DNA from: Chryseomonas sp014190935
GTDB lineage: Bacteria > Pseudomonadota > Gammaproteobacteria > Pseudomonadales > Pseudomonadaceae
Length of the DNA stretch: 64,000 nt
NCBI RefSeq assembly: GCF_014190935.1
Contig: NZ_JACHVV010000002.1
Coordinates: 1 to 64,000 of the forward strand
Reading direction: 5' to 3'
Below are positions 34,693 through 45,353 of the stretch, piece after piece (position 1 is the stretch's first letter; every line of letters starts with the position of its first letter). Below the pieces are notes generated by a model. The model saw nothing but the letters and a program-made list of their open reading frames with translations, was not told where the DNA came from and searched no databases. A program made the position numbers and the translations under genes.

Positions 34693-35049
34693 CTAACTTT
34701 CGATTTCGATTTCACACAGCAGCGGGTGGTTGCACTCCCTGGCATATTGATTGACTTGCATGGCCTTGGTTTCAGCGACATCGCGAGTAAATGTTCCGCA
34801 GACTGCCTTTCCCTGAGTATGCACAGTGAGCATCACCTGGGTAGCCGCTTCGCGGTTCATGCTGAAGTAGCGTTCCAGCACCTCGACGACGAACTCCATC
34901 GGGGTGTAGTCATCGTTATACATCAGAACTCGGTATCTGGCTGGCCGTTTTAGTGCAGGTTTTGCCTCCTGCACCGCCAGGCCGCCGTTGTCGCCGTCCT
35001 GATGTTCGCTGTCGTCCGCCGCCAGTCGGATGGGGTCGATTACACGCAT
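34693..35049 (-). CDS. clpS: ClpA adaptor ClpS
   Basis: 118 residues. A flexible N-terminal tail is followed by the core, with the YNDDYTPMEFVVEVL motif that forms the N-degron pocket and HTQGKAVCGTFTRDVAETK. ClpS delivers proteins starting with Leu, Phe, Tyr or Trp to ClpAP, the partners of the Aat and Bpt products encoded a few kb away. It is divergent from cspD. Confidence 0.96.
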   Translation of the reverse strand: MRVIDPIRLAADDSEHQDGDNGGLAVQEAKPALKRPARYRVLMYNDDYTPMEFVVEVLERYFSMNREAATQVMLTVHTQGKAVCGTFTRDVAETKAMQVNQYARECNHPLLCEIEIES

Positions 35050-35271
35050 TCTGATCGATTCCGAATTACGGGATGAATAGCAGGAAAAAAAGAGCTTGAT
35101 CCACGTCTCAGCCGCCTATTGCCTTGCCTTGACTAAGGCTGAAAGGGTGTTACAAACATCCTGTACCCGACGAGGTACCAAGGGTTCCGTTGTAGTGGCG
35201 TCTGTGTGGATTCACTGGAACTGTAGTCGAATGATACTCCAGGCTTGGAGTCCTTTGCAGAGGGAGCCGGT

Positions 35272-35547
35272 ATGCTCAGTGGCAAGGTCAAATGGTTCAA
35301 CAACGCCAAAGGATATGGCTTCATCGTTGCAGATAACAGTGATGAAGACCTATTCGCTCATTACTCGGCCATTCAGATGGACGGTTACCGCACGCTGAAG
35401 GCGGGCCAGGCGGTCAACTTCAATATCGTTCAGGGTCCCAAGGGCCTGCACGCGGTCGAGATTCGCGCGGCCGAAGTGAGCGCACCCGTCGCTGCGCCGG
35501 CCACCAATACCCTTGATGTGCGGGATACGGTCAGTACGGAAGCCTGA
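35272..35547 (+). CDS. cspD: Cold-shock-domain protein CspD
   Basis: 91 residues. The cold-shock fold has RNP1 GKVKWFNNAKGYGFI and the RNP2-like DLFAHYSAIQ. A tail of about 20 residues rich in Ala and Pro follows. The start MLSGKVKW is set by AGGGAG. CspD binds single-stranded DNA and inhibits replication in E. coli, where it is a stress and stationary-phase protein degraded by Lon. The clpS-cspD arrangement is conserved in Pseudomonas. Confidence 0.88.
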   Translation: MLSGKVKWFNNAKGYGFIVADNSDEDLFAHYSAIQMDGYRTLKAGQAVNFNIVQGPKGLHAVEIRAAEVSAPVAAPATNTLDVRDTVSTEA

Positions 35548-35549
35548 TC

Positions 35550-35870
35550 TCACGCCCCTTCGGGGGCGCCATCTCCCCCTTCGCGCCGCCGTCCTTCGCT
35601 GTGCCCCAGATCGCGTTCCGGAAACAGCAGGTTCCTGACCCGGTTCTTCAGCGCCCGGGCATCGGGAAAGCCGCCATCCCTCTTCCGCTCCCAGAGCACC
35701 TCTTCGCCACAGGCGATCTCGAACACGCCGCCGGTTCCCGGTAGCAACGTCACCCCGCCCAGATCGGTACCAAAGGTGCTGAGCAGTTCCTGGGCCAGCC
35801 AGCCCGAGCGCAGCAGCCACTGGCACTGGGTGCAATAGTGGATCGTGATGATAGGTCTGGCGTCCGCCAC
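35550..35870 (-). CDS. SelT/SelW/SelH (Rdx) family protein
   Basis: 106 residues. The thioredoxin-like CTQC motif (CxxC, the Cys form of the selenocysteine motif) is at residues 13-16. The GTGGVFEIACGEEVLWERKRDGGFPD segment is typical of the Rdx family. It may be a thiol-redox partner, substrate unknown. The start is GTG with AGGTG 5 nt ahead. It is convergent with cspD; the stops are 2 nt apart, and its 3' end contains a hairpin (CGCCCC-TTCG-GGGGCG) that could end cspD transcription. Confidence 0.85.
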   Translation of the reverse strand: MADARPIITIHYCTQCQWLLRSGWLAQELLSTFGTDLGGVTLLPGTGGVFEIACGEEVLWERKRDGGFPDARALKNRVRNLLFPERDLGHSEGRRREGGDGAPEGA

Positions 35871-35941
35871 GGTACACCTCGCAAGGCCTGGGCTCCCTAT
35901 AATACGCAGCCCCCGATCCCGTCCGCCATGTGGTCCGTCCT

Positions 35942-38140
35942 ATGCGCCTGTTGCTACTGGTAGCCTGCCTTCTCCTGTCCGCCCTGGCCTGGAGTGCACC
36001 GCCGCCCAAGGTCGGCCTGGTGCTGTCCGGTGGAGCTGCCCGGGGGCTGGCGCATATCGGCGTGCTGAAGGCCCTGGAAGAACAGGGCATCCAAGTCGAC
36101 GCCATCGCCGGCACCAGCATGGGCGCGGTGATCGGCGGTCTCTATGCCGCCGGCTACAGTGCCGAGGAACTGGGACGCATCGCCTTGGACATGGACTGGG
36201 GGCAGGTGCTGTCCGACCAGCCGCCACGCAAGGACGTGCCCTTTCGGCGCAAGCAGGACGACCGGGATTTCCTGGTCAAGCAGAAGCTCAGCTTTCGGGA
36301 TGACGGCACCCTGGGCCTGCCCATCGGGGTGATCCAGGGCCAGAACCTGGGGATGATGCTGGAAAAGCTGTTCGTGCATACCAGCGATACCCGAAACTTC
36401 AACCAGTTGGCCATCCCCTTTCGCGCCGTGGCCACGGACATCACCACCGGCGAGAAGGTGGTCTTCGATCATGGCCACCTGCCCCGGGCCATTCGCGCCA
36501 GCATGTCGATTCCGGCGGTGTTCGCTCCGGTGGAGATCGACGGCCGGCTGCTGGTGGATGGCGGCATGGTCGACAACATCCCCATCGACGTGGCGCGGGA
36601 CATGGGCGCGCAACGGGTGGTGGTGGTGGACATCGGTACCCCGCTGCTCAAGCGCAGGGACCTGACTACGGTGCTGGACGTGCTCAATCAGTCCACCACC
36701 CTGATGACCCGCAACAACTCCCAGGCGCAGCTGGCGACCCTGGGCAAGCAGGACCTGCTGATCCAGCCGCCGCTGGCCAGCTACACCAGCGCCGACTTCA
36801 GCGAGGTCAGGGCGCTGATCGATGCCGGCTATCGGGCGACCATGGCCATGGCAAGCGAATTGGCAGTGTTGCGCAAGGACGCGAAAAGCGAGCGCTCCAC
36901 AGCCGTAGCAGCTGCCCGTGCCCCCAGCAGCCGGACGCCGGTCATCGACGCCATTCGCATCGAGAACGACTCCAAGGTCGAAGACGAAGTCATTCGTCAC
37001 TACATCCGCCAGCGCCTGGGCGAACCCCTCAATGTCGAGCGCCTACAGGACGACATGAGCACCCTCTACGGGCTGGATTACTTCGACCAGGTGGAATACC
37101 GCATCCGCCGGGACGGCCCTGGCGACAACGTGCTGGTGATCTATGCCCGCGGCAAGCGCAGCGGTACGGACTTCCTGCGACTGGGCCTGAACCTGTCGGA
37201 CGACCTGCGGGGCGACAGCGCCTTCAACTTCGGTGCCAGCTATCGCATCAACGGCCTCAACCGCCTGGGCGGCGAGTGGCTGACCCGGATGCAGATCGGC
37301 GATCACCAAGAGCTCTATAGCGAGTTCTATCAGCCACTGGATGTCGGCTCACGCTACTTCATCGCCCCCTACGTCGGCGGCGAGGCACGCAACATCGAAC
37401 AACTGGAGCGCAACGATCCCATCGCCGAATACCGGCGCGAGCGCTATGGCTTCGGTCTCAACGTGGGCCGGCAGATCGGCAACAAGGCGGAGGTGCGCCT
37501 GGGCATCGGCCATGACTGGGGCAGTACCAAGGTGCATGTCGGACCGCGCGACACGCCGGAGGAATCCTTTACCGAAGGCTTCTACGAATTGCGCTATTCG
37601 CTGGACGACCTGGACGACGTGAACTTCCCGCGGGAGGGCCAGGACCTGGCGTTGACGCTCAAGCAGTTCGATCCGAGCCTGGGTTCGGACTCGCGCTACC
37701 GTCAGCTGGACCTGCACCTGAACAAGGCGCTCAGCTATGGCTACAACACCTTCGTGCTGGGGGGCGGCCTGGGGCGCACTCTGTCGACGGACAACGACAC
37801 CAACGTGGTGACCAGCAGCTTTCTGCTGGGAGGCGCCTGGCAGCTTTCGGGCTATCGTCAGGATGCCCTGTCCGGCCAGAACTACGGCCTGGCGCGGCTG
37901 ATCTACTACCACCAGCTCACCCAGCGCTCCCTCTTCCCGCTGGACACCCCGGTCTATCTGGGCGGCAGCCTGGAACAGGGACGCATCTGGAATCGGGATG
38001 ACGACTACGACAGCGGCAACATCAGTGCGGCCAGCCTGTTCCTCGGGCTGGACACGCCACTGGGACCGCTCAGATTCACCTATGGCCTGAGCGACCAGGG
38101 CGAGCACGCCTTCTACATCAACCTGGGCAACAGCTTCTGA
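35942..38140 (+). CDS. plpD: PlpD-type patatin phospholipase with outer-membrane barrel (type Vd autotransporter)
   Basis: 732 residues from MRLLLLVACLLLSALAWS, a Sec signal peptide; a GTG 12 nt upstream is in frame but would precede it. The patatin domain has the oxyanion loop GGAARG, catalytic serine S59 in GTSMG and Asp206 in VDGGMVDN. A POTRA-like stretch (about 330-410) and a beta-barrel of the Omp85 kind ending in a C-terminal Phe follow. PlpD exports its lipase domain to the surface and releases it. It is convergent with the FimV-like gene, with no base between the stops. Confidence 0.9.
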   Translation: MRLLLLVACLLLSALAWSAPPPKVGLVLSGGAARGLAHIGVLKALEEQGIQVDAIAGTSMGAVIGGLYAAGYSAEELGRIALDMDWGQVLSDQPPRKDVPFRRKQDDRDFLVKQKLSFRDDGTLGLPIGVIQGQNLGMMLEKLFVHTSDTRNFNQLAIPFRAVATDITTGEKVVFDHGHLPRAIRASMSIPAVFAPVEIDGRLLVDGGMVDNIPIDVARDMGAQRVVVVDIGTPLLKRRDLTTVLDVLNQSTTLMTRNNSQAQLATLGKQDLLIQPPLASYTSADFSEVRALIDAGYRATMAMASELAVLRKDAKSERSTAVAAARAPSSRTPVIDAIRIENDSKVEDEVIRHYIRQRLGEPLNVERLQDDMSTLYGLDYFDQVEYRIRRDGPGDNVLVIYARGKRSGTDFLRLGLNLSDDLRGDSAFNFGASYRINGLNRLGGEWLTRMQIGDHQELYSEFYQPLDVGSRYFIAPYVGGEARNIEQLERNDPIAEYRRERYGFGLNVGRQIGNKAEVRLGIGHDWGSTKVHVGPRDTPEESFTEGFYELRYSLDDLDDVNFPREGQDLALTLKQFDPSLGSDSRYRQLDLHLNKALSYGYNTFVLGGGLGRTLSTDNDTNVVTSSFLLGGAWQLSGYRQDALSGQNYGLARLIYYHQLTQRSLFPLDTPVYLGGSLEQGRIWNRDDDYDSGNISAASLFLGLDTPLGPLRFTYGLSDQGEHAFYINLGNSF

Positions 38141-40342
38141 TCAGGCGATGCGGGACAGCAGGATCTCGGCCCGCTCGCGCTGACTGTCGCTGCCTTCGCT
38201 GACGATTTCCTGCAGCAGCGAGGTGGCGTGCTGGACGTCGCCCTGGTCGAGACAGGCCTCGGCCTCGGCAAACCGCCGGGCGATGGCATCGGCCATGAAG
38301 TGCTCGTCGAGACTCAGGTCCAGCTCCATGACCGCCGGCAACTCGCCCAGACCTTCGGGGAAGTCGTCTTCCAGGGTGACTTCCAGGGCATCGACCTGCT
38401 TCCACCCGGAATCGGCGTCCAGCTCTTCGGTCAAGGCGATGGCTTCATCCAGACTCAGATCCGCCAGATCCAGATCGTAGTGCTCTTCGGTGACCGGCGC
38501 GGGTACCGCCGGCTCGGCGAATTGCAACTCCGCCGACCATTCACTGGCCGGCGCATCGAAGGCTGGCAGGTCGAGATCCAGATCATCCTCCAGCAGGGGC
38601 TCCACCGGATCGGCGGACATCCCGGGAAACTGGGCATGCAGCACCGCCAGACTCGCCGCTACGCCTCCCAGCGCCAGAAAACGCTGCTCGTGCTCCCTGA
38701 ATGCCGGAGCTTCGCCGAGAGTGGCCAGCACCCGGAGCAGCAGCAGCCGCAGATCCTGACGCCGATCATCTTCGGCCAGACCGCTTTCCAGCACTTCCCG
38801 CGCCTGGCCATAGCGACCATAGGCGATGTAGATTTCCGCGCGACCGGCATGATCGTCGACCGGCGCCGGACTGGCGGCGACGGCCGCGGGCTTGGCCCTG
38901 GTCTTGGCCACCACCGGCTGGGTCGCGGCCAGCACAGGCTCGGGCAAGGGCTCGACCATCTCGACGCGCTCGACTTCATCCGCGTCGTCGAAGGCGACGT
39001 CTTCCGCCTGCCGCCGGCGCCACCAGAGCACACCGGCCAGGGCCAGCAGGGCCGCGCCACCCGCCAACAACAGCGAGCGCAGCGACAAAAGACCCTCGTC
39101 GGCGCCGCCCGCGGCAGGACTGGAGGCGACGGGCGCCGCCTGAACGGCAGGGCTCTCCGGTGCCGGCGTCACGGGGGCGGGCGCCGGCGTGGCCAGGGCC
39201 ACCGAGCGCGCCTGCTTCAATTGCTGCTGCAGACCTTCACGATCCTGCTGGAGCTGCTCGATCATCACCTCTTTCTGCGCCAGCAGCGCGTCGTAACGCT
39301 CCTGCAGCTGGGTGAGCTGGCCCTCCAGATCGCCGACCTGACGCCCGAGATCCTGGGTCACCAGCAGGGGCTTGGTGTCTTCGGCGGCGCTTCCGGCAGG
39401 CTGCGGCGCCGCTACGGGGGGCGCCACCGACTCGGTTGCCGGTGCCGGCGCAGCGACGGGCGCCGCGGCAGGCGCGGGCGCAACAGGCGCAGGTGCCAGG
39501 GCGGGCGCCATCGCCACCGGTGCGGCAGGTACCGGGCTGGGCGCGGGCGGCGTGGTCTTGGCCACCACCGGCTGCCGCGGCGCAGGCTCGCTGACACCTA
39601 CGGGCAGGCGCAGGCGCTGACCGGCCTTGAGCCGGCCGGGATCATTGTTGGCGAAGGACGCCGGATTGAGGGCGAACAGATCGGCCATGAGCTGCTCGGC
39701 CGATCGATTGGCCATGGGCCCCAGGCGCTTGGCGATGCTCCAGAGGGTGTCCCTGGGACGCGTCTGGTAGACGCCCTCCCCGGCGGCCAGGTCTGGCGAG
39801 GGTGCCAGCCCCTGGCGCGCTGCAGGCACGGTTTGGCGGACCCCCGGCTCGGAGGCCGGGACGGCGGCGCGCGCGGGTGCAGCCTGGCCGCGCGCCGGTG
39901 CGGTACTGGCGACGCTGGTCGGCGCGCCCCCGCTGCGCGGCGGATCCACCAGCAGGGTGAACTCGCGCAGCTGCTTGCCGCCCGGCTGTTCCAGCTGAAC
40001 GATGAAGCCCAGATAGGGCTCGACCAGTGAGCGGCGCGAGGTCACCTCGACATAGCTGCCCGCCGCCGTGCGCAGGTGCGGAGTGAACTTCAGATCGTCA
40101 AGGAACTGGGTGCGATCCACTCCGGCCTGGGCAAAGGCCTCGTTCGCCGCCAGATGAATGCGGAAATCCTCGGCGTCGGCATCGCCGATGTTGACCAACT
40201 CGATCCGCGCGCGCAGAGGTTCGTTGAGCGAAGACTGCAGGGTGATGCCCCCCAGGCCGAGCGCGAACGCCGCTTGAGGAAGAGAGGTCAGCGCGGCGGC
40301 CGACAGAATGACAAAGGCAAGGGGACGGCGTTTCGCGACCAT
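38141..40342 (-). CDS. FimV/HubP-like LysM and TPR protein
   Basis: 733 residues. Signal peptide, then the FimV N-terminal domain (GLGGITLQSSLNEPLRARIEL), then a LysM peptidoglycan-binding segment (YQTRPRDTLWSIAKRLGP). A long Pro/Ala-rich linker and a short coiled coil are followed by a membrane span (LLAGGAALLALAGVLWW). The cytoplasmic part has a TPR-like segment (YGRYGQAREVLESGL) and ends with the FimV C-terminal domain (FAEAEACLDQGDVQHA). Such proteins anchor polar complexes. The true FimV of P. aeruginosa is about 919 residues and lies near leuB and truA, so this is a shorter paralogue. Its neighbours are plpD and MarR. Confidence 0.85.
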   Translation of the reverse strand: MVAKRRPLAFVILSAAALTSLPQAAFALGLGGITLQSSLNEPLRARIELVNIGDADAEDFRIHLAANEAFAQAGVDRTQFLDDLKFTPHLRTAAGSYVEVTSRRSLVEPYLGFIVQLEQPGGKQLREFTLLVDPPRSGGAPTSVASTAPARGQAAPARAAVPASEPGVRQTVPAARQGLAPSPDLAAGEGVYQTRPRDTLWSIAKRLGPMANRSAEQLMADLFALNPASFANNDPGRLKAGQRLRLPVGVSEPAPRQPVVAKTTPPAPSPVPAAPVAMAPALAPAPVAPAPAAAPVAAPAPATESVAPPVAAPQPAGSAAEDTKPLLVTQDLGRQVGDLEGQLTQLQERYDALLAQKEVMIEQLQQDREGLQQQLKQARSVALATPAPAPVTPAPESPAVQAAPVASSPAAGGADEGLLSLRSLLLAGGAALLALAGVLWWRRRQAEDVAFDDADEVERVEMVEPLPEPVLAATQPVVAKTRAKPAAVAASPAPVDDHAGRAEIYIAYGRYGQAREVLESGLAEDDRRQDLRLLLLRVLATLGEAPAFREHEQRFLALGGVAASLAVLHAQFPGMSADPVEPLLEDDLDLDLPAFDAPASEWSAELQFAEPAVPAPVTEEHYDLDLADLSLDEAIALTEELDADSGWKQVDALEVTLEDDFPEGLGELPAVMELDLSLDEHFMADAIARRFAEAEACLDQGDVQHATSLLQEIVSEGSDSQRERAEILLSRIA

Positions 40343-40581
40343 GGATACCGCTGCGTCAGGTATTCGAGGAAACCGGTGTTTTAGCGTGGTGGCTCACAAA
40401 AATCGCCTCCGCTACGCTGGAACGTAGCATCGATACCGACAGACGGCAAACCGATGGCCGTGCGCGCGAAAAAGCGGCCGTGGATGGCGTGGAGCGCCAG
40501 CAGCGATGCCAGACGCTCCGGCCAGATCCAGCCCTGGGACTGGATGGAGGAAGCCGGGCGACCCCACCCGCCGGACGGCGG

Positions 40582-41019
40582 TCAGCCGCGCTCCAGATTG
40601 GCCAGGACGCGCTGATGCACCTGCTGGCAGATGGCGATCTCTTCATCGTCGAGGCCGCTGAGCAGCTCCTTGCGCAGGGCCTCGGCGATGGTCTCGATCT
40701 TCTCGATCAGCGGACCGGCTTCCTGGGTCAGCATGATGCGCTTGGCGCGACGGTCCTCGGTGACCGCCAGACGCTTGACCAGACCCTGCTTTTCCAGGCC
40801 GTCCAGCAACCGTGCCAGGGTCGGACCCTCGATGCTGATGCTCTGGGCGAGTTCACGCTGGGTAGGCTGGACACCCTTCATCCGGGCCAGGTTCAGCAAT
40901 ACCTGCCAACGCGCCTGAGACAGCCCCAGATGACTCAGGCGCCGGTCGAGTTCGGCGCGCCAGGCACGGGAGACGTGGAAGATCTGGCGGCCAAACAGGT
41001 GTGGATCGGTAGGGGTCAT
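40582..41019 (-). CDS. MarR-family transcriptional regulator
   Basis: 145 residues. A winged helix-turn-helix in the middle (TQRELAQSISIEGPTLARLLDGLE) and the wing (VTEDRRAKRIMLT) are typical, with flanking dimerisation helices. No conserved redox cysteine is evident; it probably senses a small ligand. Located 74 nt downstream of recQ on the same strand, but the gap to the FimV-like gene (239 bp) holds no gene. Confidence 0.88.
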   Translation of the reverse strand: MTPTDPHLFGRQIFHVSRAWRAELDRRLSHLGLSQARWQVLLNLARMKGVQPTQRELAQSISIEGPTLARLLDGLEKQGLVKRLAVTEDRRAKRIMLTQEAGPLIEKIETIAEALRKELLSGLDDEEIAICQQVHQRVLANLERG

Positions 41020-41092
41020 TCAGGCTAAACCTTGTACTTGGATTTTCTCATTATTCTGGTTACAGGCATGGCGGGGCAACCGCCGCGCCTCG

Positions 41093-43231
<2,139 letters not shown>

Positions 43232-43393
43232 GAAGCCTCCTCGAATGGAAAGGCCATTATACGGATGCCGAGGTCGCTGCGGCGGTGCTTTTCCGTCGAC
43301 CGGCCCCAGGCCGTCGGGTTCGACGTGACCCGGGCGCTCGTCTACAATTCCGGCCGTTCTGCCCTTTCGAATCCTTTCCGAGGTAAGTAGCCG

Positions 43394-43978
43394 ATGTCCT
43401 TCGCCGAACAATTGACCCGTCTGCGCGATTTTCTCGATGCAGACGATCTGCACGAAGAAGCGCTCGACTACGTAGCCGCCCACGGCTACCTGACCGCCCT
43501 GTCCATCTGCCCGGAAGAGGTTCCCGAACGCGAGTGGATCGATGCGCTCTTCGCCGAGCCGCCGCAGTATCGCGACGCCGCCCAGCAGGAAGAGATCGAG
43601 CGCTCCCTGGTGCAGCTCAAGGCGCATATTCTGCGTGTGCTGGGCAGTGACGAAGAGCTGGACCTGCCCTGCGACCTGGAGCTCGGTCCGGAGCCGGACG
43701 ACTCCGAGCTGCGCGGCTGGTGCATCGGCTTCATGGAAGGGGTCTTCCTGCGCGAAGCCGTGTGGTTCGAAGACGCCGAAGACGAAGTCAGCGAGCTGCT
43801 GCTGCCGATCATGGTCGGTTCGGGCCTGTTCGATGAACAGCCGGAGTTCTCCGAGATCGCCCAGGACCGCCGCCTGGTCGCCGACATGATGGTGCAGATT
43901 CCGGAATTGCTGACCCAGCTGTTCCTGCTCTGCCATTCCCCCGAAGAAAAGCCGGCGCTGCTCAAGCCGCGTCACTGA
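43394..43978 (+). CDS. YecA/YgfB-family protein (UPF0149)
   Basis: 194 residues, very acidic, helical. The conserved WCIGFMEGVFLRE segment is in the middle. There is no C-terminal SEC-C zinc motif. YgfB in P. aeruginosa is linked to AmpC regulation and envelope stress in published work, but I cannot tell which paralogue this is. RBS GAGGTAAG; 3 nt upstream of the next gene, so an operon. Confidence 0.82.
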   Translation: MSFAEQLTRLRDFLDADDLHEEALDYVAAHGYLTALSICPEEVPEREWIDALFAEPPQYRDAAQQEEIERSLVQLKAHILRVLGSDEELDLPCDLELGPEPDDSELRGWCIGFMEGVFLREAVWFEDAEDEVSELLLPIMVGSGLFDEQPEFSEIAQDRRLVADMMVQIPELLTQLFLLCHSPEEKPALLKPRH

Positions 43979-43981
43979 GCG

Positions 43982-44380
43982 ATGGACGAGGCCACTCCCA
44001 GACCCCGCCAGCGCAAGGGCTGGGTCCGCTACCTGCTGCTGGGCCTGGGCTGGCTCAGCGTGGCCCTGGGCATCATCGGCGCCTTTCTGCCGCTGCTGCC
44101 CACGACGCCCTTCCTGCTGCTGGCCGCGGCCTGCTTCATGCGCAGTTCGGAGCGGTTCTACCTGTGGCTGATCAACCACAGGTGGCTGGGGCCCTGGGTC
44201 AAACCCTATCTGGAAGGCGATGGCATCCCGCTCAAGGGCAAGGTCTACGCCATCGTCGCCATGTGGATCAGCGTGGGGTTTTCCTGCTGGCTGGTGCCCT
44301 ATGTCTGGGCGCGGGTGGCGGCGTTCACCAGTTGCGCGGCGGTAACGATCTACCTGCTCAGGCAGAAGACCCGGCGCTAG
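43982..44380 (+). CDS. YbaN-family (DUF454) inner membrane protein
   Basis: 132 residues with two hydrophobic hairpins: the first (LLLGLGWLSVALGIIGAFLP) carries the DUF454 signature, and LPTTPFLLLAAACFMRSSE follows. The function is unknown. It begins 3 nt after the YecA-family gene and is followed by a strong terminator. Confidence 0.8.
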   Translation: MDEATPRPRQRKGWVRYLLLGLGWLSVALGIIGAFLPLLPTTPFLLLAAACFMRSSERFYLWLINHRWLGPWVKPYLEGDGIPLKGKVYAIVAMWISVGFSCWLVPYVWARVAAFTSCAAVTIYLLRQKTRR

Positions 44381-44394
44381 CCACCGTCAGGCAT

Positions 44395-44428
44395 GAAAAA
44401 GGGCGATCAGCGATGATCGCCCTTTTTT
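44395..44428. terminator. intrinsic terminator
   Basis: Stem GGGCGATCA / TGATCGCCC, 4-nt loop, with an A-run in front and a T6 behind. It ends the yecA-ybaN unit and, from the other side, the small proline-rich gene. Confidence 0.92.
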
Positions 44429-44446
44429 GTGGGTGACGCCGCAGCG

Positions 44447-44623
44447 TCAGGCGGCTCTAGCCATGGGAGTCGGCGGCGCCTGGTCGGGGATGGTGGGCTC
44501 GCCTGGCTCACCGGGCTGGATGGGCGCGGGATCGGGCTGATCGGGCTCACCGCCCGCCCGAGGCTGGGCAAGGGCGGCGAGGCTGGCGAATTCGTCATGC
44601 TGGCGGATCGGGAAGCGGGACAT
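44447..44623 (-). CDS. Small acidic proline-rich protein, 58 residues
   Basis: An ATG with AGGAG at the right distance opens a 58-codon frame MSRFPIRQHDEFASLAALAQ followed by a tail rich in Pro, Gly, Glu and Asp (repeated PGEP/DQP-like units) and ending PMARAA. It has no signal peptide, membrane span or cysteine and is probably disordered. The ribosome-binding site, acidic-Pro composition and a terminator just past the stop all favour a real gene. I do not know its function. A different overlapping minus frame at 44598 has no such support. Confidence 0.6.
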   Translation of the reverse strand: MSRFPIRQHDEFASLAALAQPRAGGEPDQPDPAPIQPGEPGEPTIPDQAPPTPMARAA

Positions 44624-44680
44624 GGGGTGACTCCTCTGCTGACTCCCTAGGTAGAGTCGTCCGGCCGCCGGGTAATTCCC

Positions 44681-45292
44681 TCAATCGCCTGGCGCTGGCC
44701 CGCCATGATTGCGAGCAAAGGTTTCCGGCCCCATGGCCGCGATCTGGCCATCGATCAGTGCCTCGAAGGGTGCCAGCAGGGCCTCGAAACGGGCGGGTGC
44801 CTCCAGCGCGTTCAACGCCCCCACCACGGCCTCCACGGTCGACAGCGCATCCGCCGCCGGTGCCTTGCGTACCCGGTAACGTGACGGCGCCCCGGGTGGC
44901 AGGGTGAGCCTGGGCAAGGCCGCCAACAGCGGGTTGGCATGCAGCAGCAGGCGTGCCTTGCGCCAGGTGCCATCGGGAATCACCAGCAGTCGTCGCGACC
45001 CAGTCGCAGCGGCGGGTGGCACCAGGTCCACCGGGATCGCCTCGGGGCCGGGAAACAGCAGCCAGGCCTCGTGGCCGGCGAGCCAGAGCGGCAATTCGGC
45101 GAAGGTCTCGCCGATTTCGAGTTGTGCGTTGCTGAGTCCCAGCGCGGCCAGACGTGCCGTGTTGAGCGGGTGACGGCGTTCGCTGGGATGCTGCAGCAGC
45201 AGGACCCGGGTGCGACTGGCCAGCGAGGGAATCAGCGCGCACAGGCACAACGGCAAGGGCCGCTGGCAACGCGCGCAGGCGGGACGGGACAT
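44681..45292 (-). CDS. tapT: DTW-domain tRNA aminocarboxypropyltransferase (TapT-like)
   Basis: 203 residues. The N-terminal zinc-binding cysteines are C6, C9, C16 and C18. The diagnostic DxTW motif is DGTW at residues 107-110, followed by RKAR. TapT (YfiP) adds the acp group from SAM to U47 of tRNA. The HPSERRHPLNTARL segment is typical. It starts ATG with GGAAGC upstream. Between the small proline-rich gene and aer on the same strand. Confidence 0.88.
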   Translation of the reverse strand: MSRPACARCQRPLPLCLCALIPSLASRTRVLLLQHPSERRHPLNTARLAALGLSNAQLEIGETFAELPLWLAGHEAWLLFPGPEAIPVDLVPPAAATGSRRLLVIPDGTWRKARLLLHANPLLAALPRLTLPPGAPSRYRVRKAPAADALSTVEAVVGALNALEAPARFEALLAPFEALIDGQIAAMGPETFARNHGGPAPGD

Positions 45293-45353
45293 CGGGGCTT
45301 CCGGAGCGGGAGAGGACGGCGATCATACCGGATCGCCGCCGCCCTACCCCGCC

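Noticed and set aside
38141..40342. Bona fide fimV
   Set aside because: True FimV is longer and located near leuB and truA. This gene sits beside plpD and is better called FimV-like.
40356..40646. 96-codon minus frame between the FimV-like and MarR genes
   Set aside because: It overlaps the end of the MarR gene in another frame, is rich in Ser and Arg as shadows are, and has no ribosome-binding site.
43232..44179. Extension of the recQ frame upstream to 44179
   Set aside because: It would run antisense through yecA and ybaN. MSEPALRILK with GAGGAGG at 43231 is the normal RecQ start.
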